Program-made: the position numbers and the translations under genes | Shown here: piece by piece, positions 25,386-34,785 of the stretch | How the letters are laid out: each line of letters begins with the position of its first letter | How positions within the stretch are numbered: the stretch's first letter is position 1 | DNA from: 40CM-2-70-7 sp035505915 | GTDB lineage: Bacteria > Gemmatimonadota > Gemmatimonadetes > Gemmatimonadales > GWC2-71-9 | Length of the DNA: 64,000 nt | NCBI GenBank assembly: GCA_035505915.1 | Contig: DATJQI010000023.1 | Span: 15,252-79,251, forward strand | Direction: 5' to 3' | The notes under the pieces: model-generated | Databases searched by the model: none | Seen by the model: only the letters and a program-made list of their open reading frames with translations | Told to the model about the DNA's origin: nothing

Positions 25386-26576
25386 TCAACCGGGGGAGCC
25401 GCGGTCGAGCGAGACCGACCGCACCGGTTCGGGCCGCACCAGCACCCGTTCGATCCGCGCCGCGGATGCCGCCACGACGTCGAACTCGAGCCCCTGGGCG
25501 GTGAAGCGCTCGCCCGCCCTGGGAATCCGTCCCAGGAGCTGGGTCAAGAGCCCGCCGATGGTCTGCGCGCCCCGGGTCTCCCGGGGGCGCCCGAACCGCT
25601 CGCGGAGACGCTCCACCGGCGCGCTCCCGTCGAGCTCGAGCAACGGCGACTCCTCGGGGGAAGCGGTCTCGCCGGCCGCGAACAGATCGCGCATCAGGGT
25701 CGAGAGCAGGTCCTCGAAGGTCACCACGCCCGCCGTCCCGCCGAACTCGTCCACCACCACGGCGAGCCGCGCCCCGCCCCGCTGCATCTCGAGCAGCAGG
25801 TCGGCGGCCCGGCGGCCTGACGACACCGTGAGGATGGGCCGCACGGGAATGGGCGCGGTGGGATCGAGCCAGAGGAGATCCTTGGAGTAGGTGACGCCCA
25901 CGATGTCGTCCAGCGACTTGCCCAGCACCGGATACCGCGAGTACCCGGACTCGAGAAAGACGTGGGCCGCCTCGCCGGCCGCGCTGCCCTCCGGGAGCGC
26001 CACGATCGCGGTGCGCGGCGTCATCACGTCCCGCACGGGGCGGTCGGCGAACGCGAGGACGCCGGACACCACCTCCAGCTCATCGGCTCCGGCGAGGGCG
26101 TCGGAGCCAGCGCCGGTCAGGACCGCCGCCAGCGCGTGGCGCGTGGACGGATCCCGCCGCGGCAGGAACGGGGTCAAGAGCCGCGAGAGCCAGTCCATCC
26201 CGGGCAGGGCGCGCGCCACGATCTGCTCGGGCCACCGGCGCCCGAGCACCCGGGGCACCACATACGCCGCACCGACGAACAGGGGCATCACCACCGCGAC
26301 GGTGAAGATGCCGAGGAAGGTCGGGGTCAGCTCGAGCAGGAGCGCCGGCACCGCGGCGCCCGCCGCCAGAATGCCGAGGGTGGTCAGCGCGTTGGCGGTC
26401 GCCAGGACGCGGCCGGGGTTCTCCACCAGTGTCGCCGAGCGGCCGGTGCCCCGCAGGCGGAACGTCACCCACTGCCCCAGCTCCGCCTGACTCACGGTGG
26501 CCGCGGCCACGCCGACCGTGGCGGCGGCCGCGGCCACGACCAGCCCGAACAGGAGCAGCAGGAGTCCGGCGCTCAT
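25386..26576 (-). CDS. CorC/HlyC-family CBS-domain membrane protein (second copy)
   Basis: This 396-residue protein has four N-terminal membrane spans (DUF21/CNNM region, residues 1-130). A CBS pair follows (VRDVMTPRTAIVAL to AVVVDEFGGTAGVVTFEDLLSTLM), then a CorC_HlyC C-terminal domain (TIGGLLTQLLGRIPRAGERF). Relatives act in Mg2+/Co2+ export or membrane ion homeostasis. It is a diverged paralogue of the gene just upstream and overlaps it by 4 bases; tandem copies are common in this cluster. Confidence 0.9.
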   Translation of the reverse strand: MSAGLLLLLFGLVVAAAAATVGVAAATVSQAELGQWVTFRLRGTGRSATLVENPGRVLATANALTTLGILAAGAAVPALLLELTPTFLGIFTVAVVMPLFVGAAYVVPRVLGRRWPEQIVARALPGMDWLSRLLTPFLPRRDPSTRHALAAVLTGAGSDALAGADELEVVSGVLAFADRPVRDVMTPRTAIVALPEGSAAGEAAHVFLESGYSRYPVLGKSLDDIVGVTYSKDLLWLDPTAPIPVRPILTVSSGRRAADLLLEMQRGGARLAVVVDEFGGTAGVVTFEDLLSTLMRDLFAAGETASPEESPLLELDGSAPVERLRERFGRPRETRGAQTIGGLLTQLLGRIPRAGERFTAQGLEFDVVAASAARIERVLVRPEPVRSVSLDRGSPG

Positions 26577-27733
26577 TGCCGCTCGAAGTAGACCTGGGTG
26601 ACGCGGCGCCGCTCGACCCGCTCCACGACCACGCGGAATCCGTCGAGGGTCAGCTCTTCCCCGGGCCGGGGCACGCGCCCCAGCGCCGAATAGATGAGGC
26701 CGCCCACCGTGGACACGTCGGGCGCTTCGAAGTGGGCGCCCAGCGCCTGCGAGAGCTGATCGAGTCCCACGCCGCCGTCCACCCAGAACCGGTCTCCGTC
26801 CTGGCGGATCGACGGCGGCTCGGTGGCGGGGTTGTCCCGGATTTCACCGACGATCTCCTCGAGGATGTTCTCGAGGGTCACGAGACCGGCGGTGCCGCCG
26901 AACTCGTCCACCACGATGGCGATGTGCGCCGGACCGCGCTGGAAGTCCCGGAGCTGCGCGTCCAGCGTCTTCGACTCGGGAACGCACGCCGGCGGCCGCA
27001 TCAGCTCCTGCCAGCGCGCGGGCTGGGGACGGAGCCCCAGGGCGATGGGGACCAGATCCTTGGCGAATACGATACCGAGCACCGTGTCGGGACTCCCGTC
27101 GAAGACCGGCAGGCGCGTGTGGGCGCCGTCCCGGAACGCGCGGAGCAGCTCCTCATAGGACGCCGACGTGTCCACGCCCACGATATCGAGCCGCGGCGTC
27201 ATCACCTCGTCGACGGTCGTATCGGCCAGGGTGAAGACGCCGAGCAGCATGTCCCGCTGGGCGCCGCCGAGCACCGGCGACGCGGGATGCGGCCGTGGGA
27301 CCATCCCGTGGAGCCCGCGGTCCGCCCAGCCCAGGAAGGCGAGCAGGAACTCGAACGCGCCGAGGCTCCGGCGCGCCAGCGGCAGCGCGGCGTCGGTGAG
27401 CTCCGGCGCGAGGCGTGCCAGGGAGCGCGGCAAGGCGTCACCGATCACGAACAGGAAGCCGATCGCCACCGCGACCCCGGTGATCCCGCCCGCGGGCCCG
27501 CGGGTCCACCAGCTCAGCGCGCTGGCCCCGGCCACCGCGGCCAGCACCAGGAGCGCGAGCCGCGCGGCGTGCAGTCCGCGGTGCAGCGGAACCCGGCCTC
27601 CCGACGGCGCGTCGGCCAGCGTGTGGGCGGCCTCTCCCACCGCCGCTTCCTCGCCCAGGGCGAGCAGGCCCGCCCAGAGCACCGCCACCAGCGCGACCAG
27701 GGTTTCGCCCCAGAGGAGCGCGCCCGAGTCCAT
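26573..27733 (-). CDS. CorC/HlyC-family CBS-domain membrane protein (first copy)
   Basis: This 386-residue paralogue of the next gene has membrane spans in residues 1-140, CBS motifs DEVMTPRLDIVGV and AIVVDEFGGTAGLVTLENILEEIVGEI, and a CorC_HlyC tail ending VTQVYFERQ. The DEFGGTxG motif is strictly kept. ATG 27733 is chosen because it overlaps the ybeY stop by 1 base (TGATG). A CorC-type gene after phoH and ybeY is a widely conserved arrangement. Confidence 0.9.
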   Translation of the reverse strand: MDSGALLWGETLVALVAVLWAGLLALGEEAAVGEAAHTLADAPSGGRVPLHRGLHAARLALLVLAAVAGASALSWWTRGPAGGITGVAVAIGFLFVIGDALPRSLARLAPELTDAALPLARRSLGAFEFLLAFLGWADRGLHGMVPRPHPASPVLGGAQRDMLLGVFTLADTTVDEVMTPRLDIVGVDTSASYEELLRAFRDGAHTRLPVFDGSPDTVLGIVFAKDLVPIALGLRPQPARWQELMRPPACVPESKTLDAQLRDFQRGPAHIAIVVDEFGGTAGLVTLENILEEIVGEIRDNPATEPPSIRQDGDRFWVDGGVGLDQLSQALGAHFEAPDVSTVGGLIYSALGRVPRPGEELTLDGFRVVVERVERRRVTQVYFERQ

Positions 27734-28101
27734 CAGGATCCTCCGGTCAGGCGCCGGACGTACCGCTCCTGCGTTCGCCACATCACGCCCCGGGTCCGGC
27801 CCGGCCCCTCCGCGTGATCGTACCCGAGGACGTGCAGGGTGCCGTGGACCGCGAGCCGCACCATCTCCTCGCGCTGGGCGTCCCGCCCTCCCCCGCTCCA
27901 GGCACGGGCGGCCGCGGGGCAGACGTAGACGTCACCCACGAGCGAGCCGTCGGGCTGCGGCAGCGGAAACGCGATGACGTCGGTGAGCCCCCGGCGGGCG
28001 AAGGTCCGGCGGTTCAGCGCCCGCATCTCCCCGGGCGGGAGAATGGTGACCGACACGCGGGCGCGGGCCGCGCCCTCCCAGGCGAGGACGCGGCGGATCA
28101 C
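27733..28101 (-). CDS. ybeY: Endoribonuclease YbeY
   Basis: The metal-binding motif HGTLHVLGYDHAEG (H-x3-H-x5-H) and the family block LNRRTFARRGLTDVIAFPL identify the single-strand RNase used in 16S rRNA 3' maturation and ribosome quality control. The start is uncertain. A TTG at 28197 would overlap the upstream gene by 80 bases with unconserved basic residues, whereas GTG 28101 gives a 122-residue protein. That is slightly short for the family. It follows the phoH/7TM-HD genes as in many bacteria. Confidence 0.9.
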   Translation of the reverse strand: MIRRVLAWEGAARARVSVTILPPGEMRALNRRTFARRGLTDVIAFPLPQPDGSLVGDVYVCPAAARAWSGGGRDAQREEMVRLAVHGTLHVLGYDHAEGPGRTRGVMWRTQERYVRRLTGGS

Positions 28102-28117
28102 CGATTGCAGGAGGCGC

Positions 28118-29587
28118 TCAGGCGCCCGCGGCGGGTGCCGACGGCTGCGGGCTATGCCAGTTCGCCGAGATGCCGCCGCGATCTTCCGGGTAGTCAATGC
28201 GGTTGTGGTACATCCCCGACAGCACGCGGACGAACTCGGCCTTCACGTCGTCCAGCTGCTGCAGGGTCATGGGGGCTTCGTCGAGCTGCCCCGACTCGAG
28301 CTTGAGGCGGGCGATGTGGTCGATCACTTCGCCGATGCGTCCGGGGGTGAGGTCGTCCAGCACCCGGAGCGAGGCTTCGATCGAATCCGCCAGCATCGCG
28401 ATGGCGGTCTCCACCGAGCGGGGCCGGGGCCCGGGGTACCGGAAGTCGGCGGGATTCACGATCACATCCCGCTGCCGCTTGGCCTTGTCCAGGAAGTAGT
28501 TGATCTCGGACGTGCCGTGGTGCTCGGGGATGAACGCGGTGACGATCTCCGGCAGCCCCGCCTCCTGCGCCAGGCGCACGCCGTCGATCACGTGCTGGCG
28601 GATGATCTTGGCCGACTGCACCGGCGTGATCCGGTCGTGCGGATTGCTGGTGCCGCGGTTCTGGTTCTCCACGAAGAACTGCGGGTTGCCGAGCTTGCCG
28701 ACGTCGTGGTAGTAGCAGCCGACGCGCCCGAGCAGACCGTTGGCGCCGATGGCGTCACAGGCCGCCTCGACCAGGTTCGCCATCGCGACGCTGTGGGCGT
28801 ACGTGCCCGGCGCCTCGAGGGAGAGCCGGCGCAGGAGCGGCCGGCCCGGATCCGACAGCTCGAGCAGGGTGAGGTCGGTGGTGACGGTCGTGACGCTCTC
28901 GATGAGCGGCAGGAGCAGAATGGTCAGGGACGCCGAGACGAGCGCGTTCGCCGCGCCGAACAGCGTATGCCAGCCGACCTCGCTCAGCGCCCAGTGCCCC
29001 ACCAGACCGAGGGCGAGGGCCGCGGCGAAGTAGCCCGCCGCGGTGATGAGGACCGCCAGGTACAGGTGGCTCCGGCGCCGGAGGATCCGCACCGACAGGG
29101 CCGCGGTGATGCCCCCGGCGAGACAGACGAAGAGCGCCGGCCCGTCGTGGAACACCGGCTGGACGTCGATCAAGGCCGACAGGATCATCGCGCCGATCAT
29201 CGAGACCCGCCCGTTGAACTGGACGGTGAGGATCATCGCGAACAGCGGGAGCGGGATGAGCTCGGGGTGGGCCGGCGCCACGCGCGCCACCACGGCCGCG
29301 GCGAGGATCATCACCGTGAAGAGGCTCCCGATCATCGCCACCTGGCGGAGATCGCGGTACGTCTCGCGGCGGTAGTAGTAGAGGAGCACCCAGAAGACGC
29401 ACAAGATCAGCGCGTTCTGGATCAGCACGCCGATCAGCGTCTCGAGGTCCGGCCCGCCCGGGACGGCGAAGGAGAACCCGGCTTCCGCGACCAGCGCGAG
29501 CCCGGCCACCCACCACCACCGGGCCAGGTGGTAGCGGGTCCGCTCGCCGCGGGGGATCGGCGGCTCAGCCTTGACTATCTTCCGCAT
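28118..29587 (-). CDS. 7TM-HD (PgpH/YqfF-like) phosphodiesterase lacking the outer domain
   Basis: This 489-residue membrane protein has about eight spans in residues 20-230 and a cytoplasmic HD domain (about 260-430). HD motifs are THAHS-like TYAHSVAMANL, YYHDVGKLGNPQFFVENQ and FIPEHHGTSEI. It matches PgpH/YqfF, which degrade cyclic di-AMP. However, the extracellular 7TMR-HDED domain of about 250 residues normally between the first two spans is missing. The start ATG 29587 overlaps phoH by 23 bases. Genomic order phoH-pgpH-ybeY-corC is conserved. Confidence 0.87.
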   Translation of the reverse strand: MRKIVKAEPPIPRGERTRYHLARWWWVAGLALVAEAGFSFAVPGGPDLETLIGVLIQNALILCVFWVLLYYYRRETYRDLRQVAMIGSLFTVMILAAAVVARVAPAHPELIPLPLFAMILTVQFNGRVSMIGAMILSALIDVQPVFHDGPALFVCLAGGITAALSVRILRRRSHLYLAVLITAAGYFAAALALGLVGHWALSEVGWHTLFGAANALVSASLTILLLPLIESVTTVTTDLTLLELSDPGRPLLRRLSLEAPGTYAHSVAMANLVEAACDAIGANGLLGRVGCYYHDVGKLGNPQFFVENQNRGTSNPHDRITPVQSAKIIRQHVIDGVRLAQEAGLPEIVTAFIPEHHGTSEINYFLDKAKRQRDVIVNPADFRYPGPRPRSVETAIAMLADSIEASLRVLDDLTPGRIGEVIDHIARLKLESGQLDEAPMTLQQLDDVKAEFVRVLSGMYHNRIDYPEDRGGISANWHSPQPSAPAAGA

Positions 29588-30518
29588 ACGCCCGGATGAT
29601 GTCCCGCACCAGCCGATGCCGCACCACGTCCGTCTCCCCGAGATAGCAGAATCCGATGCCGTCGATCCCGGGGAGGATCCGCTCGATCTGGAGGAGCCCC
29701 GAGTCCTCCCGGTTGGCGAGGTCGATCTGGGTCTTGTCGCCCGTGATCACGGCCCGCGAGTTCACGCCCAGACGGGTGAGGAACATCTTCATCTGCATCC
29801 CGGTGGCGTTCTGCGCCTCGTCCAGAATCACGAAGGCGTCGGAGAGGGTCCGGCCCCGCATGTAGGCGAGCGGCGCGATCTCGATCACCCGCGACTCGAG
29901 GGCTTTCTGGACCCGGTCCCGCGGCATCATGTCCTCGAGCGCGTCGTACAGGGGCCGCAGGTACGGATCCACCTTCTCCTGCAGGTCGCCGGGGAGAAAG
30001 CCCAGGCTTTCTCCCGCTTCGACCGCCGGCCGGGCCAGGATGATGCGCCGGACCCGGTGGCGGGACAGGGCGTCCACCGCCGCCGCGACCGCCAGATACG
30101 TCTTCCCGGTGCCCGCGGGTCCGATGCCGACCACGATCTCCTTCTGCGCGATGGCCTGGAGGTACTCGCGCTGGCCGGCCGTCTTCGCCTGGATCACCCG
30201 GCGGAGGCCCGGCAGGATGATGCGGTATTCCCCGCCCTCGCCCGCGGCCGCCGGCGCGCCCTCTTCCAGCACCAGCCGCTCGACGTCGTGGACGTCCACC
30301 GGATCGCCGACGCGGGCGAGATCCACGAGCGCCTGGGTGATGGGCGCGGCGTGCTCCACCGCCTCCGCCTTCCCCTGGAGGGTGAGGGTGTCCCCCCGCA
30401 GGGAGACCTTCACCCCCAGCCGGCGGGACAGCTCGATCAGATTCGCGTCGTTCACGCCCGCCAGGGTCAGCGGGTCGACGCCTTCCACGGACAACCGACG
30501 GACGACGTCCTCACTCAT
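29565..30518 (-). CDS. PhoH-family ATPase
   Basis: This 317-residue protein has an N-terminal KH-like region (residues 10-75) and a RecF-type helicase-like ATPase. Its motifs are GIGPAGTGKTYLAVA (Walker A), RRIILARPAVEAGESLGFLPGDLQEKVDPYLRPLYDAL, and AFVILDEAQNATGMQMKMFLTRLG (Walker B), then ITGDKTQIDL. PhoH-like proteins are linked to RNA metabolism together with YbeY. ATG 30518 makes an ATGA overlap with aspS; the longer open frame upstream is aspS out of frame. Confidence 0.93.
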   Translation of the reverse strand: MSEDVVRRLSVEGVDPLTLAGVNDANLIELSRRLGVKVSLRGDTLTLQGKAEAVEHAAPITQALVDLARVGDPVDVHDVERLVLEEGAPAAAGEGGEYRIILPGLRRVIQAKTAGQREYLQAIAQKEIVVGIGPAGTGKTYLAVAAAVDALSRHRVRRIILARPAVEAGESLGFLPGDLQEKVDPYLRPLYDALEDMMPRDRVQKALESRVIEIAPLAYMRGRTLSDAFVILDEAQNATGMQMKMFLTRLGVNSRAVITGDKTQIDLANREDSGLLQIERILPGIDGIGFCYLGETDVVRHRLVRDIIRAYAEDSQG

Positions 30519-32290
30519 GTCGTGACCTCGAGGTGGAGGGCCGCGATGTCCTCGGGGCGCGCCGGTGACGGGGCGCCCTCGAACAGCGCGCGGGCGGCGG
30601 TGGTCTTCGGAAACGCGATCACGTCCCGGAGCGACCCGGCGCCGGCGAGCAGCATCGTCACCCGGTCGAATCCTACCGCGAAGCCGCCGTGCGGCGGCGC
30701 GCCCGCGGCGAGCGCGTTGAGCAGGAACCCGAACCGGGCGTCGATCTCCGCCGGCGTCAGCCCCAGGTGCCGGAACACCGTGCGCTGGACGGCCGGATCG
30801 GTGATCCGGATGGAGCCGGACCCCAGCTCGTTGCCGTTGTACACCGCGTCGTAGTGGAGCGCCCGGCATCCGAAGGGATCGCGATCGAGCTTGCCGACGT
30901 CCTCCGGGTGGGGAGCCGTGAACGGGTGGTGCGCGAACACCGGCGTCCCGGTCTCCGGGTCGGGCTCGAACAGCGGAAAGTCCACGACCCAGCAGAAGGC
31001 GTGCGCCGTCGACGGCTTGAGCCCGAGCCGCCGGATCACTTCCACGCGCAGGGTCCCGAGCACGGGACGGATCTCGCCGGGGGCGCCGAAGAGCATGATC
31101 GCGAGCCCTCCGTCGGCGAGGCCCAGCGCGCCCGCGCGTTCCGCCGTCAGCTTGACGGATCCCGAGACCTGGTCCGCCTGCCGCTTGCACCACACGACGG
31201 TCTTCCCCACCGCCCGCTTCGCGATGTCGGAGAGGGCGTCGATCTCCTTCCGGGAGAGCGTCGCGCCGGCCGGCACGAGAAACCCTTCGAGCCGGTTCTT
31301 GGGATCGCTCGCGAGCGCCGACGCCAGCGGCAGGTCGGTCCATGCCGTGAACGCGCCGGTCCAATCCCGCAGCGTGATGTCGTACCGCAGGTCCGGCTTG
31401 TCGACGCCGTAGCGCGCCATCGCGTCCTTCCACGCCAGCCGCGGAAACGGAGCCGACACCGCCTGCCCCGCTTCGGCCCAGCACGCGACCAGCACGGCCT
31501 CCACGAACCGCTGCACGTCTTCGGGCCCGACGAACGACGCTTCGATGTCGATCTGCGTGAACTCGGGCTGGCGGTCGTACCGCAGGTCCTCGTCACGGAA
31601 GCACCGGGCGATCTGGAAGTAGCGATCGAAGCCCGAGACCATCAGCAGCTGCTTGTAGATCTGCGGCGACTGCGGCAGCGCGTAGAACTCCCCGGGATGC
31701 ACCCGCGACGGCACCAGGTAGTCGCGCGCTCCTTCCGGCGTCGGCTTGGTGAGGATCGGCGTCTCGATCTCGAGAAAGCCCAGCTCCGACATCGTCCGGC
31801 GGGCCCGCTGCAGCAGCCGGTGACGCAGGATCAGGTTGGCCTGCATCTCGGCACGGCGCAGGTCCAGATGCCGGTGCGTCAGGCGCGCTTCTTCCGACGC
31901 GAGCTCCTCGCCCTTGCCCCGCGCCACCGGGATCGGCGGCGTCACGGCCGGTCCCACCACCCGGACCGCCGTCGCATGCACCTCGACTTCGCCGGTCGCG
32001 AGATCCGCATTCTTCATGTTGGGCGGCCGGGCGACCACCTCCCCTTCCACCACCACCACGGTCTCCGCGCCCAGGCTCCCCGCCCGGGAGACCTGCTCGG
32101 CGCTCGCCCAGCCGGGACCCACGGCGACCTGGACCAGGCCCCCGCGGTCCCGCAGGTCGATGAACACGATGCCGCCCAGGTCCCGCCGCCGATGCACCCA
32201 GCCGCCGAGCGTCACCTTCCGCCCCGCGTGCTCCGCCCGGAGGGACCCGCAGTACATCGACCGCTGACTGGTCTGCTCCCAATCCGTCAC
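30515..32290 (-). CDS. aspS: Aspartyl-tRNA synthetase, bacterial type
   Basis: This 591-residue class II synthetase has an OB-fold anticodon domain (GGWVHRRRDLGGIVFIDLRDRGG). Class II motif 2 FRDEDLRYDRQPEFTQID, the bacterial GAD insertion and motif 3 GFAVGFDRVTMLLAG are also present. Length is that of bacterial AspRS. GTG 32290 is chosen because it forms a GTGA overlap with the ptsN-like gene. It is cotranscribed with phoH and downstream genes. Confidence 0.97.
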   Translation of the reverse strand: MTDWEQTSQRSMYCGSLRAEHAGRKVTLGGWVHRRRDLGGIVFIDLRDRGGLVQVAVGPGWASAEQVSRAGSLGAETVVVVEGEVVARPPNMKNADLATGEVEVHATAVRVVGPAVTPPIPVARGKGEELASEEARLTHRHLDLRRAEMQANLILRHRLLQRARRTMSELGFLEIETPILTKPTPEGARDYLVPSRVHPGEFYALPQSPQIYKQLLMVSGFDRYFQIARCFRDEDLRYDRQPEFTQIDIEASFVGPEDVQRFVEAVLVACWAEAGQAVSAPFPRLAWKDAMARYGVDKPDLRYDITLRDWTGAFTAWTDLPLASALASDPKNRLEGFLVPAGATLSRKEIDALSDIAKRAVGKTVVWCKRQADQVSGSVKLTAERAGALGLADGGLAIMLFGAPGEIRPVLGTLRVEVIRRLGLKPSTAHAFCWVVDFPLFEPDPETGTPVFAHHPFTAPHPEDVGKLDRDPFGCRALHYDAVYNGNELGSGSIRITDPAVQRTVFRHLGLTPAEIDARFGFLLNALAAGAPPHGGFAVGFDRVTMLLAGAGSLRDVIAFPKTTAARALFEGAPSPARPEDIAALHLEVTT

Positions 32291-32751
32291 GCCCCGGCCC
32301 CTCCCTCGGCCTCGCACAACACGCGATAGAACTCGTCCGGCGTCTTGGCGCCGAGGAGTCGGCTCCGGACGCCCTCGTGCCGGACCAGCCGGGCGATGCG
32401 CGAGATCGCCTTCACGTGGGTTCCGGCCAGGGTTTCAGGACCAGCCATCAGGAAAAACAGGCGCACAGGCTCTCCATCAACGGTTTCATAGGGGATCGGC
32501 TCAGCGGTGGTCCCGGCCACCACGCCGAGGGCGGCCAGGGCCGGCGTCTTGCCGTGCGGAACCGCGACGCCATACCCGATTCCGGTCGGAAACTGGCTCT
32601 CCCGCTCCAGAATGGCGGCCAGGACCTCGTCCCGATCCGCGCCGCTCCCCGGGAGGAGCAGGTCGACGAGCTCCCCCAGCACCCCGGCCTTGTCATGGGA
32701 CTTGAGGGGCACCCGGATGCGGCTCGGGGTGAGCAATTCCGATAGACGCAA
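32287..32751 (-). CDS. PTS EIIA (PtsN-like) domain protein
   Basis: This 154-residue EIIA fold opens MRLSELLTPSRIRVPLKSHDKAGVLGELVDLL, as in PtsN/EIIA-Ntr. The phosphorylatable His is in VAVPHGKTPAL, preceded by the usual ERESQFPTGIGYG. No sugar permease is nearby, so a regulatory role like nitrogen PTS is likely. The start is TTG 32751; no ATG or GTG would preserve the conserved N-terminus. It is the first gene of the long minus-strand array. Confidence 0.88.
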   Translation of the reverse strand: MRLSELLTPSRIRVPLKSHDKAGVLGELVDLLLPGSGADRDEVLAAILERESQFPTGIGYGVAVPHGKTPALAALGVVAGTTAEPIPYETVDGEPVRLFFLMAGPETLAGTHVKAISRIARLVRHEGVRSRLLGAKTPDEFYRVLCEAEGGAGA

Positions 32752-32797
32752 GTTGAGCCCAAGTGGTGTAAGCGCTTGAATCTAGTTAAGTTGGGGT

Positions 32798-33724
32798 GTG
32801 AGCGCCACTTGCCTGACTCGGGGGACCGCCGGGGCCGTTTGGGCGGCCTTGGCCTCCCTCACCTCCCCCTTCCGGAGCCCCCTCGTGGCCCAGGACCCGA
32901 TCGGCGGGGAGCTCTGGCGGGTGGTGGGAGTGACGGTGCCGGTCCCCTACGCCCTGGCCCAGGGCACCACCGCGTCCTTCTGGAATCCGGCGCAGGTCGT
33001 CACGGCCCCCGCCGTGGCGGGAGACGTCATCCAGACCCCGGACGCGATCGCGGCGTCCGGCCTCCTCGCCGTCGTCCGCACCGGCTCCGGGAGGCTGGGG
33101 TCGTGGGGACTCGAGCTTGGCCAGGTGGACATCGGGGACATCATCCGCACCTCCCAGACACCCGATCCCGAAGGCACGGTGCCCGTGTATACCCGCGTCG
33201 TGGGGCTCACGTGGGCCCTCACCCGCGGCTCGACCAGTGTGGGCGCGACGGTGGGCGGCCACGATTCGCGCCTCGACCAGAGCGACGTCCAGCACTGGAC
33301 CGCCGACGTTGGAGTGGTGCAGCGGCTGGGCGACGTCCTCACGTTCGCCGCGGCCACGCACTTCTTCTACCGGTTCACCACGAGCGACGCCAGCCAGGAT
33401 CTCTACGCAGCCGTCGAGTGGCGGGCGTGGCACGGACCATTGTGGACCGGGTCGGGGGATGCGGCCCTCCGGCTCCGATACGGCGCGACCCTCGCCCACG
33501 GCGCGGGCACCGATCACGAGGTGGGCCTGGGATTCGATCTCGGCTCCCTCGTGGCGGTGGACGGGATGCTGGTGCGGGAGAACACCTACGGCAACATCGC
33601 GTGGCGTGGGGTCGCCGGCTTCCACGTGCGGATCGGCCGCTACGGCGTCACCTTCGCCCGGGATGCCGGCGTGAACGACGTCGGCTCGTCCTACCGGGTC
33701 GGGCTGGAGTGGCGCCTCAAATGA
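32798..33724 (+). CDS. Predicted outer-membrane beta-barrel protein
   Basis: This 308-residue protein starts at GTG 32798 and has a signal-like N-terminus (residues 1-31, ending LVAQ). The rest is rich in amphipathic beta strands with aromatic ends, and it terminates YRVGLEWRLK, typical of barrel proteins closing near the C-terminus. PALAQGTTASFWNPAQV resembles the start of PorV/long-chain fatty-acid-transporter-like proteins. I do not recognise a precise family. It overlaps rlmN by 4 bases (ATGA). TAAGTT ends 5 bases before the GTG, possibly a leaderless -10. Confidence 0.65.
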   Translation: MSATCLTRGTAGAVWAALASLTSPFRSPLVAQDPIGGELWRVVGVTVPVPYALAQGTTASFWNPAQVVTAPAVAGDVIQTPDAIAASGLLAVVRTGSGRLGSWGLELGQVDIGDIIRTSQTPDPEGTVPVYTRVVGLTWALTRGSTSVGATVGGHDSRLDQSDVQHWTADVGVVQRLGDVLTFAAATHFFYRFTTSDASQDLYAAVEWRAWHGPLWTGSGDAALRLRYGATLAHGAGTDHEVGLGFDLGSLVAVDGMLVRENTYGNIAWRGVAGFHVRIGRYGVTFARDAGVNDVGSSYRVGLEWRLK

Positions 33725-34785
33725 CCGACATCCTCTCGCTCACCCCCGAGGCGGCCCGGGTCGCCCTCGCCGACTGGCTCACGGCGCGCGGCGAGCCGGC
33801 GTACCGGACCCGCCAGATCCTGCCCCGGCTCTGGGAGCGTCCCGTCGCGCGCTGGGCCGACGCCACCGACCTTCCCGCGCCGCTGCGCGAGGGACTCGAG
33901 CGGGAGTTCCCCCTCACCCGCCTCGCGGTCGCGGCTCACCAGGTTTCGTCGGACGGGACCGAGAAGTTCCTGTGGACTCTGGCCGACGGCCAGGCCATCG
34001 AGTCCGTGCTCATTCCCGAAGGCAAGCGGCGGACGTTGTGCATCTCTTCCCAGGTGGGGTGCGCGCTGGGGTGCGTGTTCTGCGCCACCGGCGCGATGGG
34101 CTGGCGCCGGAATCTGTCGGCGGCCGAGATCGCCGGACAGGTACGCGAGATCATCCTCCGCGACCCCGCGCAGGCACCCACCAACGTCGTGTTCATGGGG
34201 ATGGGCGAGCCGCTCCTCAACTGGGAAGCCGTGGATACGGCGCTGACCATTCTCAACGCCCCGGAAGGCGTCGGCATCGGCGCCCGGCACATCACCGTGT
34301 CCACCGTGGGCATCCTGCCCAACCTGGCGCTCTTCGCCAAGCGGCCGGAGCAGTTCCGGCTCGCCGTCTCCCTGCACGCGCCCACGTCCGCGCTCCGGCG
34401 CGAGCTGATGCCGGTCGAAAAGAAGTACGCGCTTCCGGACCTTCTCGCGGCGCTCAAGGAGTTCGACCGGCGGGTCACGCTCGAGTACGTGCTGATCGCG
34501 GGGAAGAACGACTCGTTCGAAGCGGCGGATGCCCTGGCCCGGATCGCGGCGCCGCTCGCGGCGCTGGTGAACCTGCTGCCGCTGCATCCCGGCGGCGCGC
34601 CGGGGCTCGCCCCCACCGCGCGGAATCAGATGCTCGCGTTCGAGCGGCGGCTCAAGGAGCGCGGCGTGGAAGCGGTGCTGCGGCGGAGCCGCGGGCTCGA
34701 TATCAGCGCCGCGTGCGGCCAGCTACGGGTGGAGCGGGAGACGGGGGGCAAAGTCCGCCCCCAGGAGCACGCTGGCGTCGAGTAG
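33721..34785 (+). CDS. rlmN: Dual-specificity RNA methyltransferase RlmN
   Basis: This 354-residue radical SAM enzyme methylates C2 of A2503 in 23S rRNA and A37 in tRNAs. Signatures are SSQVGCALGCVFCATGAMGW with the CxxxCxxC cluster site, VVFMGMGEPLLNWE, ITVSTVGI, LAVSLHAP, YVLIAGKND, and the C-terminal SAACGQL with the methyl-carrying Cys. ATG 33721 overlaps the barrel-protein stop. Its last 63 bases overlap the 3' end of the opposing LytR_C gene. Confidence 0.96.
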   Translation: MTDILSLTPEAARVALADWLTARGEPAYRTRQILPRLWERPVARWADATDLPAPLREGLEREFPLTRLAVAAHQVSSDGTEKFLWTLADGQAIESVLIPEGKRRTLCISSQVGCALGCVFCATGAMGWRRNLSAAEIAGQVREIILRDPAQAPTNVVFMGMGEPLLNWEAVDTALTILNAPEGVGIGARHITVSTVGILPNLALFAKRPEQFRLAVSLHAPTSALRRELMPVEKKYALPDLLAALKEFDRRVTLEYVLIAGKNDSFEAADALARIAAPLAALVNLLPLHPGGAPGLAPTARNQMLAFERRLKERGVEAVLRRSRGLDISAACGQLRVERETGGKVRPQEHAGVE

